Assembly: GCF_000003815.2 (NCBI RefSeq)
Contig: NC_049986.1
Coordinates: 17,289,542-17,353,541, forward strand
Reading direction: 5' to 3'
DNA length: 64,000 nt
Source of the DNA: Branchiostoma floridae
Taxonomy: Eukaryota; Chordata; Leptocardii; Amphioxiformes; Branchiostomatidae
The notes below the pieces were generated by a model. It was given only the letters and a program-made list of their open reading frames with translations. It was not told where the DNA came from and did not search any database. Below are positions 38,984 through 50,052 of this stretch, piece after piece (within the stretch, counting starts at the first letter, position 1; every line of letters starts with the position of its first letter). The position numbers were made by a program, and so were the translations under genes.

Positions 38984-39719
38984 ATGAGCAATGCTTTTCA
39001 AGCCCACCACTGCGCAACTCGAACATTTGGTCTGCGTGCCCTGGACTCGACATCAGGAAACCCCATGTGTGAGGTGTGTTTTCCGACACGAAACCCGGGA
39101 TGCGGAAACCTGTGGCCAGAGCCTGAGAAAACCAACTTTGACAAGGTAAGTCTTTGATCTTGCTTCACCTTATTTCTTTAAGTCCAAGGTGTTCTGCGAC
39201 TAGTAACTTAAATGTTTTGATTTGACGCGTATATCGCCGCGGACAGCCAAGACTCTTGTGAGGACTGCCTCACCCTGGCGCGCACCATTCCAAGCTGAGA
39301 CTCTAGTAGCGTCGTCTCGGAGTCGCTAGTCAGAATTATTGGTCGCCTCTCGACATCATCTGATGGCGCTTAGGGGCTGAAATGGCTACAAATGATATAA
39401 GTCCCCCTCGCGTGTTTTCTCCTTTTTTTCAGCAGGCTTTGAGGCAGCTTGTAGGGAACCCATCGGTAAGTGTCTTAGCAACCCGTCTCATTACCATTTG
39501 ACTTTGTTTCCTAGTTGTATTCAGGCGTATGGTAAATTCGTTCAATTTCATGGATGCTTACTGCTAATCCCCAAGCAAATCCTACGGTACCATAAGATAG
39601 TATCAAAAGCCACCGAGGAGTTAAGTCGGTCTAGGAGTGTGTTTGACTACCGGAGACTGATGGCTCCCTTTGGCCAGCTGTACTCTTTAGCCAGCTTTGA
39701 TACTATCTTATGCCACTGA
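38984..39719 (+). CDS. Candidate small gene, unknown function (3 exons)
   Basis: Three phase-0 segments with good splice signals join to 129 residues: 38984-39145 (MSNAFQAHHCATRTFGLRAL, then NPMCEVCFPTRNPGCG and LWPEPEKTNFDK, donor GTAAGT), 39433-39465 (QALRQLVGNPS, donor GTAAGT) and 39525-39719 (AYGKFVQFHGCLLLIPKQIL, ending SFDTILCH and TGA). I do not recognise the family. The Cys spacing (CEVC, later PGCG) might hold a metal. The last exon contains a 17-base inverted repeat (CATAAGATAGTATCAAA near 39590, mirrored near 39698), so its end may derive from an inserted element. It could also be a transposon relic or belong to a longer transcript. Confidence 0.4.
39588..39716. repeat. Inverted repeat within candidate terminal exon
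   Basis: CATAAGATAGTATCAAA at the left and TTTGATACTATCTTATG at the right are exact reverse complements, about 125 bases end to end; outer bases also partly pair. Confidence 0.75.
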
Positions 39720-39806
39720 TAAATTTGCCTGGAGATTAGCTGACTACATATGATGCAGTGTCACCCTCTCGACACAGTGTCATCCTGAAGCATAACAAGC
39801 TTCACC

Positions 39807-40004
39807 ATGGCCCCGAACTTACGTAAGAGAAAACGTACACCTGCGAGTTCTGCGTCTACTTCTACTTCTGAAAACAAACATTCTGAGCCCGAGGAAGATG
39901 TCGTCACCATGTCCACAGTGAGAGAGCTTCTTGACGACCAGAAGAAGGACTTCACCAGCCTCATGGACCTCCAGGCGAAGAACTTCAAATCTTTTATTCA
40001 GACG
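39807..40004 (+). CDS. UBL gene exon 1
   Basis: ATG in good context (TTCACCATGG). Encodes RKRKR, a Ser/Thr stretch, EPEEDVV and the first coiled-coil heptads to SFIQT. Donor ACG|GTAATT, phase 0. Confidence 0.75.
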
Positions 40005-43000
40005 GTAATTAATTAATCAATCAATTGTCATTAACTTAATTGCGTTACAGCTGTAAGCTAAGGTATAAATATGGCAAACGGTTATTCGCAACAATCATGA
40101 ATGACTTGTATATTTCTAGTAATACGGAATACACTAATGATAAACACAACGATCTGCCAACCACTACACAAATTGCGCCAATATTACAGGTCATATTCTC
40201 CCAGTCAATATCCACGGGAGATGTTCCTGAAGATTGGAGAACAGCTAACATCGCTCCAATCTTCAAAAAGGGGGACAGAACCTTGCCATCAAACTATAGG
40301 CCGGTGTCTCTGACATCGGTCTGTGGTAAAGTGCTCGAACACATCGTGCACAGCCACATGATGAAACATCTAGACGCTCATGGCATTCTGTCCCCTGCGC
40401 AACACGGCTTCAGGAAGGGTCTGTCCTGCGAGAGCCAGCTGGTGCTTACCCTCCAAGACCTGGCCAAGAACATGGACCAGAACAAACAGGTCGATGCCGC
40501 GGTGCTTGACTTTAGCAAAGCATTCGATACTGTGCCACACGAACGTCTGCTGAGCAAGCTCGAGCACTATGGTATTTCTGGCCTCCTTCAGTCTTGGCTT
40601 AGGGCCTTCCTTACGGAGAGAACCCAGAGGGTTGTCTTTGATGGTGGAACATCTAAAGCTGTCAAGGTCACCTCTGGAGTTCCGCAGGGTACTGTGTTAG
40701 GCCCTCTGCTATTCCTGCTCTACATTAATGACCTACCCGATTCCGTAGACTCACATGTTCGACTGTTTGCTGACGATTGCTTGATTTATCGAACTATCAG
40801 CAAGCCTTCTGACGCACAAGGGCCGCAGTCTGACCTCGATGCGCTAACAGAATGGCAAAATCGTTGGCTCATGTCGTTCAACCCCTCTAAATGTCACATC
40901 CTCCATATCACCCGTAAAAAGCACCCCATCATAACTCAGTACTCCCTCTGTGGAGAAGCCCTTACCGGTGTTAAGTCCCACCCCTATCTTGGAGTACAAC
41001 TGTCCGACGATTTGCGGTGGGACACCCATATCAACCACGCCACTAGCAAAGCTGGTAAGGTCCTAGGAGTCATTCGGCGCAACTTGACCCATTGTCCATC
41101 TAGGGTCAAGGCCACTTGTTACAAAGCGCTGGTACGGCCTCACTTGGAATATAGTGCCATCGTCTGGGACCCGTACACCAACAAAGGGATACAGGCGGTG
41201 GAGGCCGTCCAGCGCAGGGCAGCCCGAGTGACCCTAAATGACTACCGGCAGACTAGCAGCGTGACACAAATGCTTTCAGACCTGCAGTGGCGCCCTCTCT
41301 CCGAAAGGAGGAGGAACGCCCGCCTCACCTTTTTCTATAAAGTAGTCAACAATAATATTAACATAGACGCCAGCAATATTCTGAAGCCTGCCCAAGGGCG
41401 CACCCGGGGTAGTCACGACTTCAAATATCAACACATTTTTGCACGCACCGATATCTACAAACATTCTTTTTTCCCACGCACAATTCCCGAGTGGAATGCC
41501 CTGCCTGGCACGGTTGTAAGCGCTCCCAACGTTGAGCACTTCCGTGCCAGGCAGGCGGCCTGCCCGCCCTAACCCGGGAGCCTCAGCTCCCCCCCCTACT
41601 TTTGCCCCTCGCGGGGTCATTTGGGGGTATCCTATGCAGATGCAGATGCAGATTGCAAATTCTTCACCAAAACGCACATGCAGTTTCAGAAAAAGTCGTT
41701 ACGGGGCTCAAGGCCAGGTCTTTCAGTGAACAAGAGCAATTTACTACTCCAATTTGTTAATTATACCGTCTTCAGATCGAAAGATGGTAAAAAGAAAAAA
41801 CAATGCATGCTTTTGATGTGTGCCTTTGGTGAACATTTTCCATGTAGGTGATGGAGACAACCAACAGGCGACTTGATGACATTATTCGTGATGTGGAGGA
41901 CGTCAAGGGAAGCCTGCAGAACTCACAAAGGGAGATTGTAGACCTGAAAGCATCGTCCGACCAGCATCATGGGAGAATCTCGGACATTGAATGGGAATTC
42001 TGTCAGCTCAGACGCGACATGAAGCTGCCACCACCAGGTGAACCAAACCCGTCACAGCAATTATTAAATACAATTTAGAAGTATCTTGCAAATTCTTGCC
42101 CGAAGGCTGATGAAAAGTAGCAAGAAAACACCATAAAAGAAGACAATGGCTTGTGATTTATCCAAAGGCTAATTATGAATCTAAACTTGTTAAATTTATC
42201 TGACTCATTTCTTTTTCAAACAATGGAATATGAAAGCGAAACTTTCCATTGAACATGAGCTCTGTAATTCTAGGATGAGTGTAGTTTTGTCTGTAAACAC
42301 GGAGGAATTAGGATGTGATTTCGTGGCTTCATGAAGTTTTACAGAACACTTCTTGTTCACTCGTAGTTTACATCAAGAGAGAACCTGCCAGCCCCTCTCG
42401 CCAAACGGCAGTGAAGGAGGAGGAGGACTCTGATACAGACGACTGGAGGGACATCTGGACAATCTATGTGCAGGAACTTTTCTCTGTGTACAGGCATGTT
42501 CGGGGAATTATCCGACTCCACAAGGTATTCACAACCTTTGATCACACGTCACATGTCATTGTATAAACTTTATATGACGCATTCGTATATATAAAGCCTT
42601 CTCACATAAGTCAGGACGCATGTGCGGCGCCAGGAATTCTAGTTAATATGTCAAAGGGTAAGGCCCACAAAAAGTAAACAGTCCTTGTCTTGACCATTGT
42701 TTTCGATTTGCATAACAACGTCCAGAAGGGTTTTGTTTTCTTTTTGTGGGCAGTTACCCTATGACATATAACCTAGAATTCCTGTCGCCGCACATTCGTC
42801 CTGACTAATGTGAGATCTAGAAGGCTTATTCATGACTTGTATTTGTCATTCTTGAATTCCCTTCGTCAAAAAGGTTATGTTCCGCGTATGAATGTGTATT
42901 TGTTCATGACCAATATTAGTCGAAAAGTCGGATCTTCGTGATGTTTGGTATACTGGTGGGTTTCGGCAACATGGAGAGACGATGAGATATCCAACGGTAC

Positions 43001-44841
43001 TGCAGTGGAACGTTCGGTTTTCATATCTCGTGTTCTGAATAGCAGTCTGAGCAGCGGTCTTGGTTTTTGAGTGACAAACATCTCTTGAGGCAGAGAGTAT
43101 AAATTGTGTAGGTTTGGTACCCTAATGTTTTTTCTTGGGAACTGCAGGTTTTTATTTGGTACTTTGGGAGAGAATAATTTAAGCATGGGTTACTGGATTT
43201 TCAATGTTCTTCTTTACTTGTACATTATGTATGCACTAGTCGTGGCTGTGGACATCTAACACTTGAATATTCCTGAAAGCATGACAATGGCCAATATGCT
43301 CTATTTTGATATCGGAGATGCCTGGTTCAAAACACGATATCATCCTGTCACTTAAGGTAAAATAAAGGGGTATACATGTACTTATGTTGGGGCATTGTGT
43401 TAACCACGGATAAACAGAGACGCAGTGAAAATGTTTTCTGGTCCATTGATGGTTTAGTGTATTTCTTTTTTTTCTCTTCAGAAAGCCACAGTGGACGAAC
43501 TGATACGAAAGGTGAGCGAAGGAAGAAACATGCCAATCCCGGAGATGCGTCTCATGTTCAAGGGCCGTTCACTCGAGTATGGCCAAGCGAAACATCTGTT
43601 CGACTTCAACATTCGAGACCTTGACACCATTTACCTTCTCAAGCGCCAGGTCAGCAATAACTCAACTAAACCTTCACCGACGTCCACCAACCAGCAAGAC
43701 CAGGAGGACACTGAGGACTCTGATGTAGATCTGGACAGTGACATCTGGCAACTTCATGTGAAAGAAGGATCTCAAATTCACCATGTTCACATCCACAAGG
43801 TATCTACCACTCGTTTCTTTACATGTAATTCGTGGTTGATTATATTGATCAATTATGAAATAATATTTGTTACTGCAATTTCAGTGATGTTGTAAAAGCA
43901 CACATATTTGTACACCAGCTACAGCAAGGAAGTCATATAGCTGTCATACAAATTAATTGAATACTCTAGTCAACATTGCAACATAGCCCATATATAGTCT
44001 TTACTGAGGCTGTGTAAGGGTTATTTTGGTGTCATGGATTCATCCTTGAGAACCCAAGTACGTAGTCTCCTCTGCCGGACTCTCTGTGGGCGTTTGCGTA
44101 ATAAGTTGTTGGGAGAGTGCGTCGCTGTGCGCGAGACTTCAACCTTCCCGGCATACATGTGTAATCCTTTCTCGGCATAAGAACCTTCCCGGTGCAAAAC
44201 CTTGCCACAATGTGTTGTAAATGATGGCGAATCTGCGCCCACTACGGAGGGCCAAATGTTGCAAAATTACACACATATACTGTACATGAATTTCACACAT
44301 ACATCAAGCCGCTTCAAACACACACACAACCCACCCCTCACAAACACAAGTTACGCCAATGACTAAAGAGAGGCCGACGGAGAATGCTATCACCTACGTT
44401 GAATACTCACAGGCTTCTTTCCTGCAGAATGCTACAGTTGATGAGCTGATCAGAAAGGTGAGCAAAGAGAGAAACATCCCTATTGGGGAGCTGGAGATCT
44501 TTCCCTGCCGTGGGGCCCATACCCTGAAGTACGGCCAAGGGAAACATCTGTACGACTATGATATTCAAGACGGAGACGAATTCTACCTCTTCCGCCACCG
44601 GTCAGAAGACAACGTCTTTAATGAGAAACCTCATGCCCTCAGCACGTGTGATGAAGACGAGAGTTTTATTGCTTCTGATCAGGATGAGGGTAGAGTCGTG
44701 TCCGTGATACGGTGTACCTACGCTGATATCTGGGGCTATGATCCGAATGCCGGTAGTGATCGCGAGCAAGGAGCTCCTTGTTCCGACATACCAGATATAA
44801 AGTTGAAAATTGATGCTGATGCCTCGTCGGATGATGACTAG
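39807..44841 (+). CDS. Coiled-coil protein with two tandem ubiquitin-like domains (5 exons)
   Basis: Five exons, all phases consistent, give 425 residues. N terminus MAPNLRKRKRTPASSASTST has a basic NLS-like patch and a Ser-rich acidic stretch. Exons 1-2 encode a long coiled coil (STVRELLDDQKKDF, then RRLDDIIRDVEDVKGSLQNS) that resembles ORF1 proteins of L1-like LINEs. Exon 3 has VYIKREPASP, fitting the SUMO consensus (hydrophobic-K-x-E), and an acidic run. Exons 3-4 and 4-5 each encode a ubiquitin fold cut at the same place: strand segment DIWTIYVQE or DIWQLHVKE, then helix (K/N)ATVDELIRKVS and RLMFKGRSLEYG or its relative. They resemble the UHRF1 ubiquitin-like domain (DTIxLLxRQ). No Gly-Gly end, so they are domains, not processed modifiers. 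The Asp-rich tail ends at TAG. A truncated LINE occupies intron 1. Role unknown; a nuclear adaptor is a guess. Confidence 0.8.
40150..41655 (+). mobile_element. 5'-truncated non-LTR retrotransposon (CR1/L2/Jockey-like)
   Basis: An uninterrupted frame ending at 41572 encodes a reverse transcriptase: PEDWRTANIAPIFKKGD, NYRPVSLTSVCGKVLEHI, HGFRKGLSCESQL, LDFSKAFDTVPHERLL, SGVPQGTVLGPLLFLLYIND and the catalytic FADDCLIY. The endonuclease and ORF1 are missing. The 3' end has a short ATGCAG repeat (41636-41652), typical of this group. No stop in about 470 codons suggests a recent insertion. Confidence 0.9.
41848..42037 (+). CDS. UBL gene exon 2, coiled coil
   Basis: After CATGTAG reads VMETTNRRLDDIIRDVEDVK then QREIVDLKASSDQHHGRISD; heptads continue those of exon 1. 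Ends in phase 1 at CCAG|GTGAAC. Confidence 0.78.
42367..42524 (+). CDS. UBL gene exon 3, SUMO site and start of UBL1
   Basis: Reads YIKREPASPSRQTAVKEEED, SDTDDWRDIWTIYVQELFSV and YRHVRGIIRLHK. The last segment supplies the first two strands of a ubiquitin fold. Phase 1 in, 0 out. Confidence 0.78.
42596..42825. mobile_element. Foldback element E
   Basis: GCCTTCTCACATAAGTCAGG, ACGCATGTGCGGCG and AGGAATTCTAG at the left are mirrored by CTAGAATTCCT, CGCCGCACATTCGT and CCTGACTAATGTGAG, AGAAGGC at the right; arms of about 80 bases. In an intron of the UBL gene. Confidence 0.85.
42860..43190. repeat. Decayed R1-type repeat
   Basis: ATGTTTGGTATACTGGTGGG, GGTACTGCAGTGGAACGTTC, CATATCTCGTGTTCTGAA and a GGAACTGCAGG end parallel the 56280-56480 copy. 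Intronic. Confidence 0.45.
43482..43799 (+). CDS. UBL gene exon 4, rest of UBL1 and start of UBL2
   Basis: Reads KATVDELIRKVSEGRNMPIP, EMRLMFKGRSLEYGQAKHLF and DFNIRDLDTIYLLKRQ, a linker rich in Ser/Thr/Asp, then DIWQLHVKEGSQIHHVHIHK. Phase 0 both ends. Confidence 0.82.
44428..44841 (+). CDS. UBL gene exon 5, rest of UBL2 and acidic tail
   Basis: Reads NATVDELIRKVSKERNIPIG, HTLKYGQGKHLYDYDIQDGD and EFYLFRHRSED, a close copy of UBL1, then an acidic tail ending KLKIDADASSDDD with TAG at 44839-44841. Confidence 0.82.
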   Translation, partial: NATVDELIRKVSKERNIPIGELEIFPCRGAHTLKYGQGKHLYDYDIQDGDEFYLFRHRSEDNVFNEKPHALSTCDEDESFIASDQDEGRVVSVIRCTYADIWGYDPNAGSDREQGAPCSDIPDIKLKIDADASSDDD

Positions 44842-45399
44842 TACAGTGGTATTCTGATATTCCCACAACGAGGTGTTGGCAATATATATGCCTGATAAAA
44901 CAAACCGTGTGTATGAAAATCCACATAATGTTACAGATAGGGTGGATACCGGTACAGAAAATTCAGGTCCAGGTACAGTCCAAGTCCAAAGGATCAGGTC
45001 CAGATCCAGACCTAATATTCTAATCGGTCCAAAACCAGTACTGGCAAGGAATCGGACATAGAAAAACATGACCCATTTCAGAACTTTACAAATAACTTTA
45101 CACACCGATGACCTAATCTCTTACACACGAATGACCAAACGCAGAAACATTACTGAACCCAAACGCAATGACATAACTGCACCCAAGGGAATTGCGCTCT
45201 CCGGAAAGAAAAGGAGGTTTTCTTCTAAACCTTAAGGCTAATCAATTACGCCGCTCTCGAAAAAGATTAATGGGAACATCTCAACTTTTCCACTTTACAC
45301 TTTATGGACGCCTTTTCCAACGCTTTTATTACAAGCACGCATGCCCCGAGAAACGAAAGAAGCTTCTTCCAACGCTGTGCTGTTTTCCAAATCTTACAC

Positions 45400-45755
45400 T
45401 TTACACTTTACAGACACGGCATCAGCTTAGCACACAAGCCCTGAAAAAATTCGAGGCTGTTTTTGGAAAGCTTACATTTACACTTTACAGACACGGCTCA
45501 TTGACAATGACCAACCACTCTCAGTGAAAAAACGGGGCTTTTTCCTAATCTTACACTTTACACTTTACAGACACGGCATCAGCTTAGCACACAAGCCCTG
45601 AAAAAATTCGAGGCTGTTTTTGGAAAGCTTACATTTACACTTTACAGACACGGCTCATTAACCACCAGGGTTGATTGACAAAAGCTAGCGACTATTATGA
45701 CCCACCACTCTCAGTGAAAAAAGGGGGCAGTTTTTCTAATCTTACACTTTACACT
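45400..45755 (+). repeat. Left-arm TTACACTTTACACTTTACAG array
   Basis: Units of TTACACTTTACACTTTACAG plus ACACGGC alternate with AAAATTCGAGGCTGTTTTTG and CACTCTCAGTGAAAAAA spacers, in at least four copies. Confidence 0.85.
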
Positions 45756-45855
45756 NNNNNNNNNNNNNNNNNNNNNNNNNNNNNNNNNNNNNNNNNNNNN
45801 NNNNNNNNNNNNNNNNNNNNNNNNNNNNNNNNNNNNNNNNNNNNNNNNNNNNNNN
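45756..45855. other. Assembly gap (100 N)
   Basis: Run of 100 N between the left arm and centre of the large inverted-repeat element. Confidence 0.99.
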
Positions 45856-46076
45856 GACATTGGGTTGCTCCGACTTTTGGGCGGTTCCGACATTGGGGCG
45901 ATTCTCTACATTGGAGTCATCTCGACATTGGGACGGCCTCGTCATTGGAAACTTCAGGTGGCGCCGCGGGAAGAATCTACGAGCAGACGCTGGGAGGGAT
46001 CCCAGACAACGTCTGCTTGGAGATCACACTGAAACAGACACTGCAGGATCTTTTCGGGGTCGAGTCTTTAAAGTGA
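45856..46076 (+). other. Non-repeat centre of the element, possible captured coding fragment
   Basis: First part is a run of about 17-base units (GACATTGGG variants, 45856-45950). Then, after an acceptor-like CTTCAG, a GC-rich stretch reads GRIYEQTLGGIPDNVCLEIT, LKQTLQDLFGVESLK and TGA in one frame. Its composition is unlike the AT-rich arms. I do not recognise the peptide. Confidence 0.4.
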
Positions 46077-46136
46077 AGTGTAAAATTGGGAAAACAGCCC
46101 TTTTTTTCTCAGGACCAGTGGAGTTTGCTAAGATAA

Positions 46137-46880
46137 TGCCGTGTCTGTAAAGTGTAAAGTGTAAGATTAGGAAAAAGCCCCGTTTTTTCACTGAGAGTGG
46201 TGGGTCATTGTCAATGAGCCGTGTCTGTAAAGTGTAAATGTAAGCTTTCCAAAAACAGCCTCGAATTTTCTCAGGGCCTGTGTGCTAAGATGATGCCGTG
46301 TCTGTAAAGTGTAAAGTGTAAGATAAGGAAAAAGCCCCGTTTTTTCACTGAGAGTGGTGGGTCATTGTCGCAAGCTTTTGTCAATCAACCCCGGTGGTTA
46401 ATGAGCCGTGTCTGTAAAGTGTAAATGTAAGCTTTCCAAAAACAGCCTCGAATTTTCTCAGGGCCTGTGTGCTAAGATGATGCCGTGTCTGTAAAGTGTA
46501 AAGTGTAAGATTTGGAAAAACAGCCTCGTTTTTTCTCAGGGACTGTGTGCTGATATAGCCGTGTCTGTAAAGTGTAAAGTGTAAGATTTGGAAAAAGCCC
46601 CGTTTTTTTCGCTGAGAGTGGTGGGTCATTGTCAATTAGCCGTGTCTGTAAAGTGTAAATGTAAGCTTTGGAAAAAGAGCCTCGAATTTTTTCAGGGCCT
46701 GTGTGCTAAGATAGCCGTGTCTGTAAAGTGTAAAGTGTAAGATTGGGAAAGGCCTCCATTTTTTTCTCAGCCTGTAATGTGGTTAATGAGCCGTGTCCGT
46801 GTAAAGTGTAAAGTGTAAGATTTGGAAATAGGCCTCTTTTTTTCGCTTGGCCTGTGTGCTTATGATAAAAGCGTCTGTAA
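46137..46880 (-). repeat. Right-arm array, inverted
   Basis: CTGTAAAGTGTAAAGTGTAA recurs about eight times with GCCGTGT before it, the exact reverse of the left-arm unit. Confidence 0.85.
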
Positions 46881-47221
46881 AGTGTTAAGTGTAAGGTTTG
46901 GAAATATTTCTTTTCTTGGGACCTCTGTTTTATGGGAGAGCCTGTGTCTGCAAGATGTAACTAATGTCTTTTTCTCGGAGCATTTCTCCGTTGTTGAACG
47001 CAGATTGTGGTATATAGATGACCCGTGCCTGAAAGATAAAATATGTAAGATTTGGTATAAAGACAACAATGTCAAGGACAGCATAAGAAAAGGAGGTTAC
47101 ATAACCTTTCAAATTAGTCTTGCCTAAACATTGAATTCCCTTGGGTGCTGTATTCTTCAGTGTAAAGTTATTTGTAAAGTTCTGAAATGGGTCATGTTTT
47201 TCTATGTCCGATTTCTTGCCA

Positions 47222-50005
47222 TATATATCCAAAACCCAGTCTACTGATGTTTTTCAGGTTCAGTATCTATGGACCGTCCAATAAGGAAAAAGAGCTTTGT
47301 ACCAGTACCCACCCCTAGTTACAGACCAGACAGATTCACACGTCACAACAGGGCACACTTTGTTCCAGATTCTTTACTTGTGTTTTTAGTCTTCTCTGTT
47401 ATACATACAGCAGGGTTGGATAAGGAGGCACGACTCCACAACAATCCTACAACTTATTCATAATTTCATAAGGGAATAATAATAATAATACCACAGCTTC
47501 CATTCACCTTGTAAGTCACAACAATAGAGATTATGTACATATTAATCCATCTACATCATGTGTCTGTTACGACTTAACGAACAAAAATTCTACATTTGTC
47601 ACGCACTAGAAAAAATACATTTCTTCACAAGTAGAGAAGTTGCAAGTTCAAAGTGTACATCTCTAAAGTAAGCCACTGTTATGTCTTGGTACATAACAGT
47701 GAATGGTGTAATTTTTTACATGTAGATGTACATTGTAAGCCTGTCGATATCAGCAATATCTTCCTTTTGCTTGTAGATGTACATGTATCCTAATACCTGA
47801 CAGCAGATATATCTATGTGCACAATAATTCTTCAACCAAATGCATGGTGATTGTTATGACATAGTGCTATTATGACAAGAATATAGCTGTATTTGAACAA
47901 GAGTTTATCAAGTATATGATGGTTGTCAATATTTTCCACAAAGATCTGAATCTGTGGTCCTGAAAGTTTCTTAGTGTGATGTACCATGGCACAGAGATGG
48001 TCTTTTCTGTTAACAAAATACATTTGCAACAAACATGAAAATTTTAACCTTAAGACTGTAGTAAAAAACCATGGCTTACGCATATAGACTCCACTATAAG
48101 TGTATGGAATCTCGTCTGGTTAGAAAACTGAACATAAGTTATAACTGAACTCTTCCCTTTCTTCAATACATATTATCAGTTCATTTCCTTTGCTTTGTCT
48201 TTTCCTAAAACAAGGTTGAACAGTAATCAAACAGAATGAAGAAAAAATGTGGCTTGTACGTAAACATGTTTCAAATTGATGGATTGGGCTTTGTAAGAAT
48301 TTGGATTACAGGTTCGCTAGCAAATGAAATAAACTGGTACATGTTTGACTTTTGATTCACAATGATATAGTTACACTTTGCACAATATTACAGGTGTGTT
48401 GAAACATAAGCTAACCCTATTTCATAAATGTGCTGGGAAGTTAAACAATCTAGTTCAATACTGTATGAAAGCTAGGCATATAAAGAACTGGTAATGAAAT
48501 CATTAAAATCATGATTACTTGCAATCAAGCTCAAGACCTCTTCTGTATAAGATCTGACGATAGGATTTAAAATTCGTAATCTGCACGACAAGTTCTAAAG
48601 CAGCTTCTTCACAACAACCTGCAACATTTTCCTTTTCAATTTACACACTACTTACTCTGTGGTTATAACTCAATGCTTGGCACTGCACATAGCCCTGTCA
48701 CAGTCTGCTCTCAGCCTTGCCATATTTACATACAAAAATATCATGAACAGACAGCATACAGGTAATATTGTAACTGAAGGCTGTAGATATCTTAGAAGAT
48801 CTCGGAAGAAAAAAAAAGGCTTCTTAACAAGTATGACCTTGTTAACTCCATAAGAATGAAAACTAGATTGGTATGCTCGACTTCTGGTTCTATTTGAAGG
48901 GTTTAAGTGGTGAAAATTACAAACCAGAGTAAAATTGACGTTGCCCATAGACACATTTATGTGAATATATCTGGTACTACAAAAGTTTTACAAACATACC
49001 TTTACAAAATTGGCAAGAAATGGTTATGATGTATGAAGAGCTATGCCTGTCTTTTTTTGGGAATACATCCCAAAATTATTATCATCTTTATAGACTTGGA
49101 ATCTTTAACGAAATCATTATGTATCCAGAGCACACTTTAAAAAGTAGAGATATTCACTACAAAGTTTTTGTCAGTAATTTTTTCCTGATTTGGAAGTAAG
49201 ATTGGCAAGATACGAAGGACAGCTCTACACCAAATTTTTCAGAGTTTTACAATCATTACAACACTAACAGCCACTACTGTACATCAACATAAAATACCTT
49301 TACATCTATTGATAATACTTAAATTATAATACAACTTTATCCTGAATATGGTTATATGTCACAGACACTATACAGAATTTTCAAACTCATTCAATGGCAA
49401 ATAATACAATAAACAAAACACAAAAACAGGCTTTAAGCTTCACACATTCCTAGTAATGCAACACACATTGTCCCTTCAAATTTCAACTTAACACTGAAGC
49501 CACACCAATTCTATTTGCTGACTCTCAGATTTTAAAACAACGTAATTCTAAACTGTGAGATGAAAAAACATCAGAGGGAAAAGTATGTGAATCTTGGAAC
49601 ACTCAGTTACAGGGAGTGGATATGGTTAGTGTTTCCGCCTGGCTCCGGTTTATTTTATAAAGTTTTGATAAATTATCATTTTGAATGCCTGAGGACCAAG
49701 GAAATACATATTGGTGTGGCCTACAACGGTAATCATGAAAAAATTACAATAAAAAACACACGCTGTACAGGCTTTACACCCACTCACTGTTTACTCTTTA
49801 CAATACGTACAGCCTTACATGATAATCTATAAGCCGCAGTGCACACATGAGTTAGGAGATGACTTTCTCCTTTTAACATAATGTAATGGCAAGTAAAAGG
49901 TGATGATGGCACTCTTTCCACTGGAAAACTTAACAATTGATCATGATCTTTTATAACTCTTCTTAAAGAAAACATGGTAAGTGAATCAAATATTGAAGGC
50001 AGCTC

Positions 50006-50036
<31 letters not shown>

Positions 50037-50052
50037 TCTATGTATCTGTACA
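47222..50052. other. Gene-poor stretch downstream of DDR
   Basis: AT-rich DNA; the right end must hold the DDR 3' UTR and poly(A) site. (AT)n at 50009-50031. No repeat element or coding segment recognised in 47470-49980. Confidence 0.5.

Larger units (their letters stand above)
45042..47221. mobile_element. Large (2.2 kb) inverted-repeat element
   Basis: Terminal TGGCAAGGAATCGGACATAG then AAAAACATGACCCATTTCAG is mirrored at 47160-47221 over about 62 bases with few mismatches. Inside, arrays of TTACACTTTACACTTTACAG and ACACGGC on the left arm (45270-45755) face their reverse complement on the right arm (46140-46880). The centre (45856-46080) is unrelated to the arms. A 100-N gap splits it. 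Similar words CCAAAACCAGTAC and CCAAAACCCAGTCTAC flank both sides. No transposase frame seen, so non-autonomous. Confidence 0.75.

Noticed and set aside
46137-46880. CRISPR-like repeat-spacer arrangement
   Set aside because: Repeats are part of an inverted-repeat element in animal DNA; the spacers are themselves repeated and there are no cas genes.
49560-49832. Plus-strand frame of 90 codons downstream of DDR
   Set aside because: No splice context or family resemblance; lies in the probable DDR 3' UTR or intergenic DNA.
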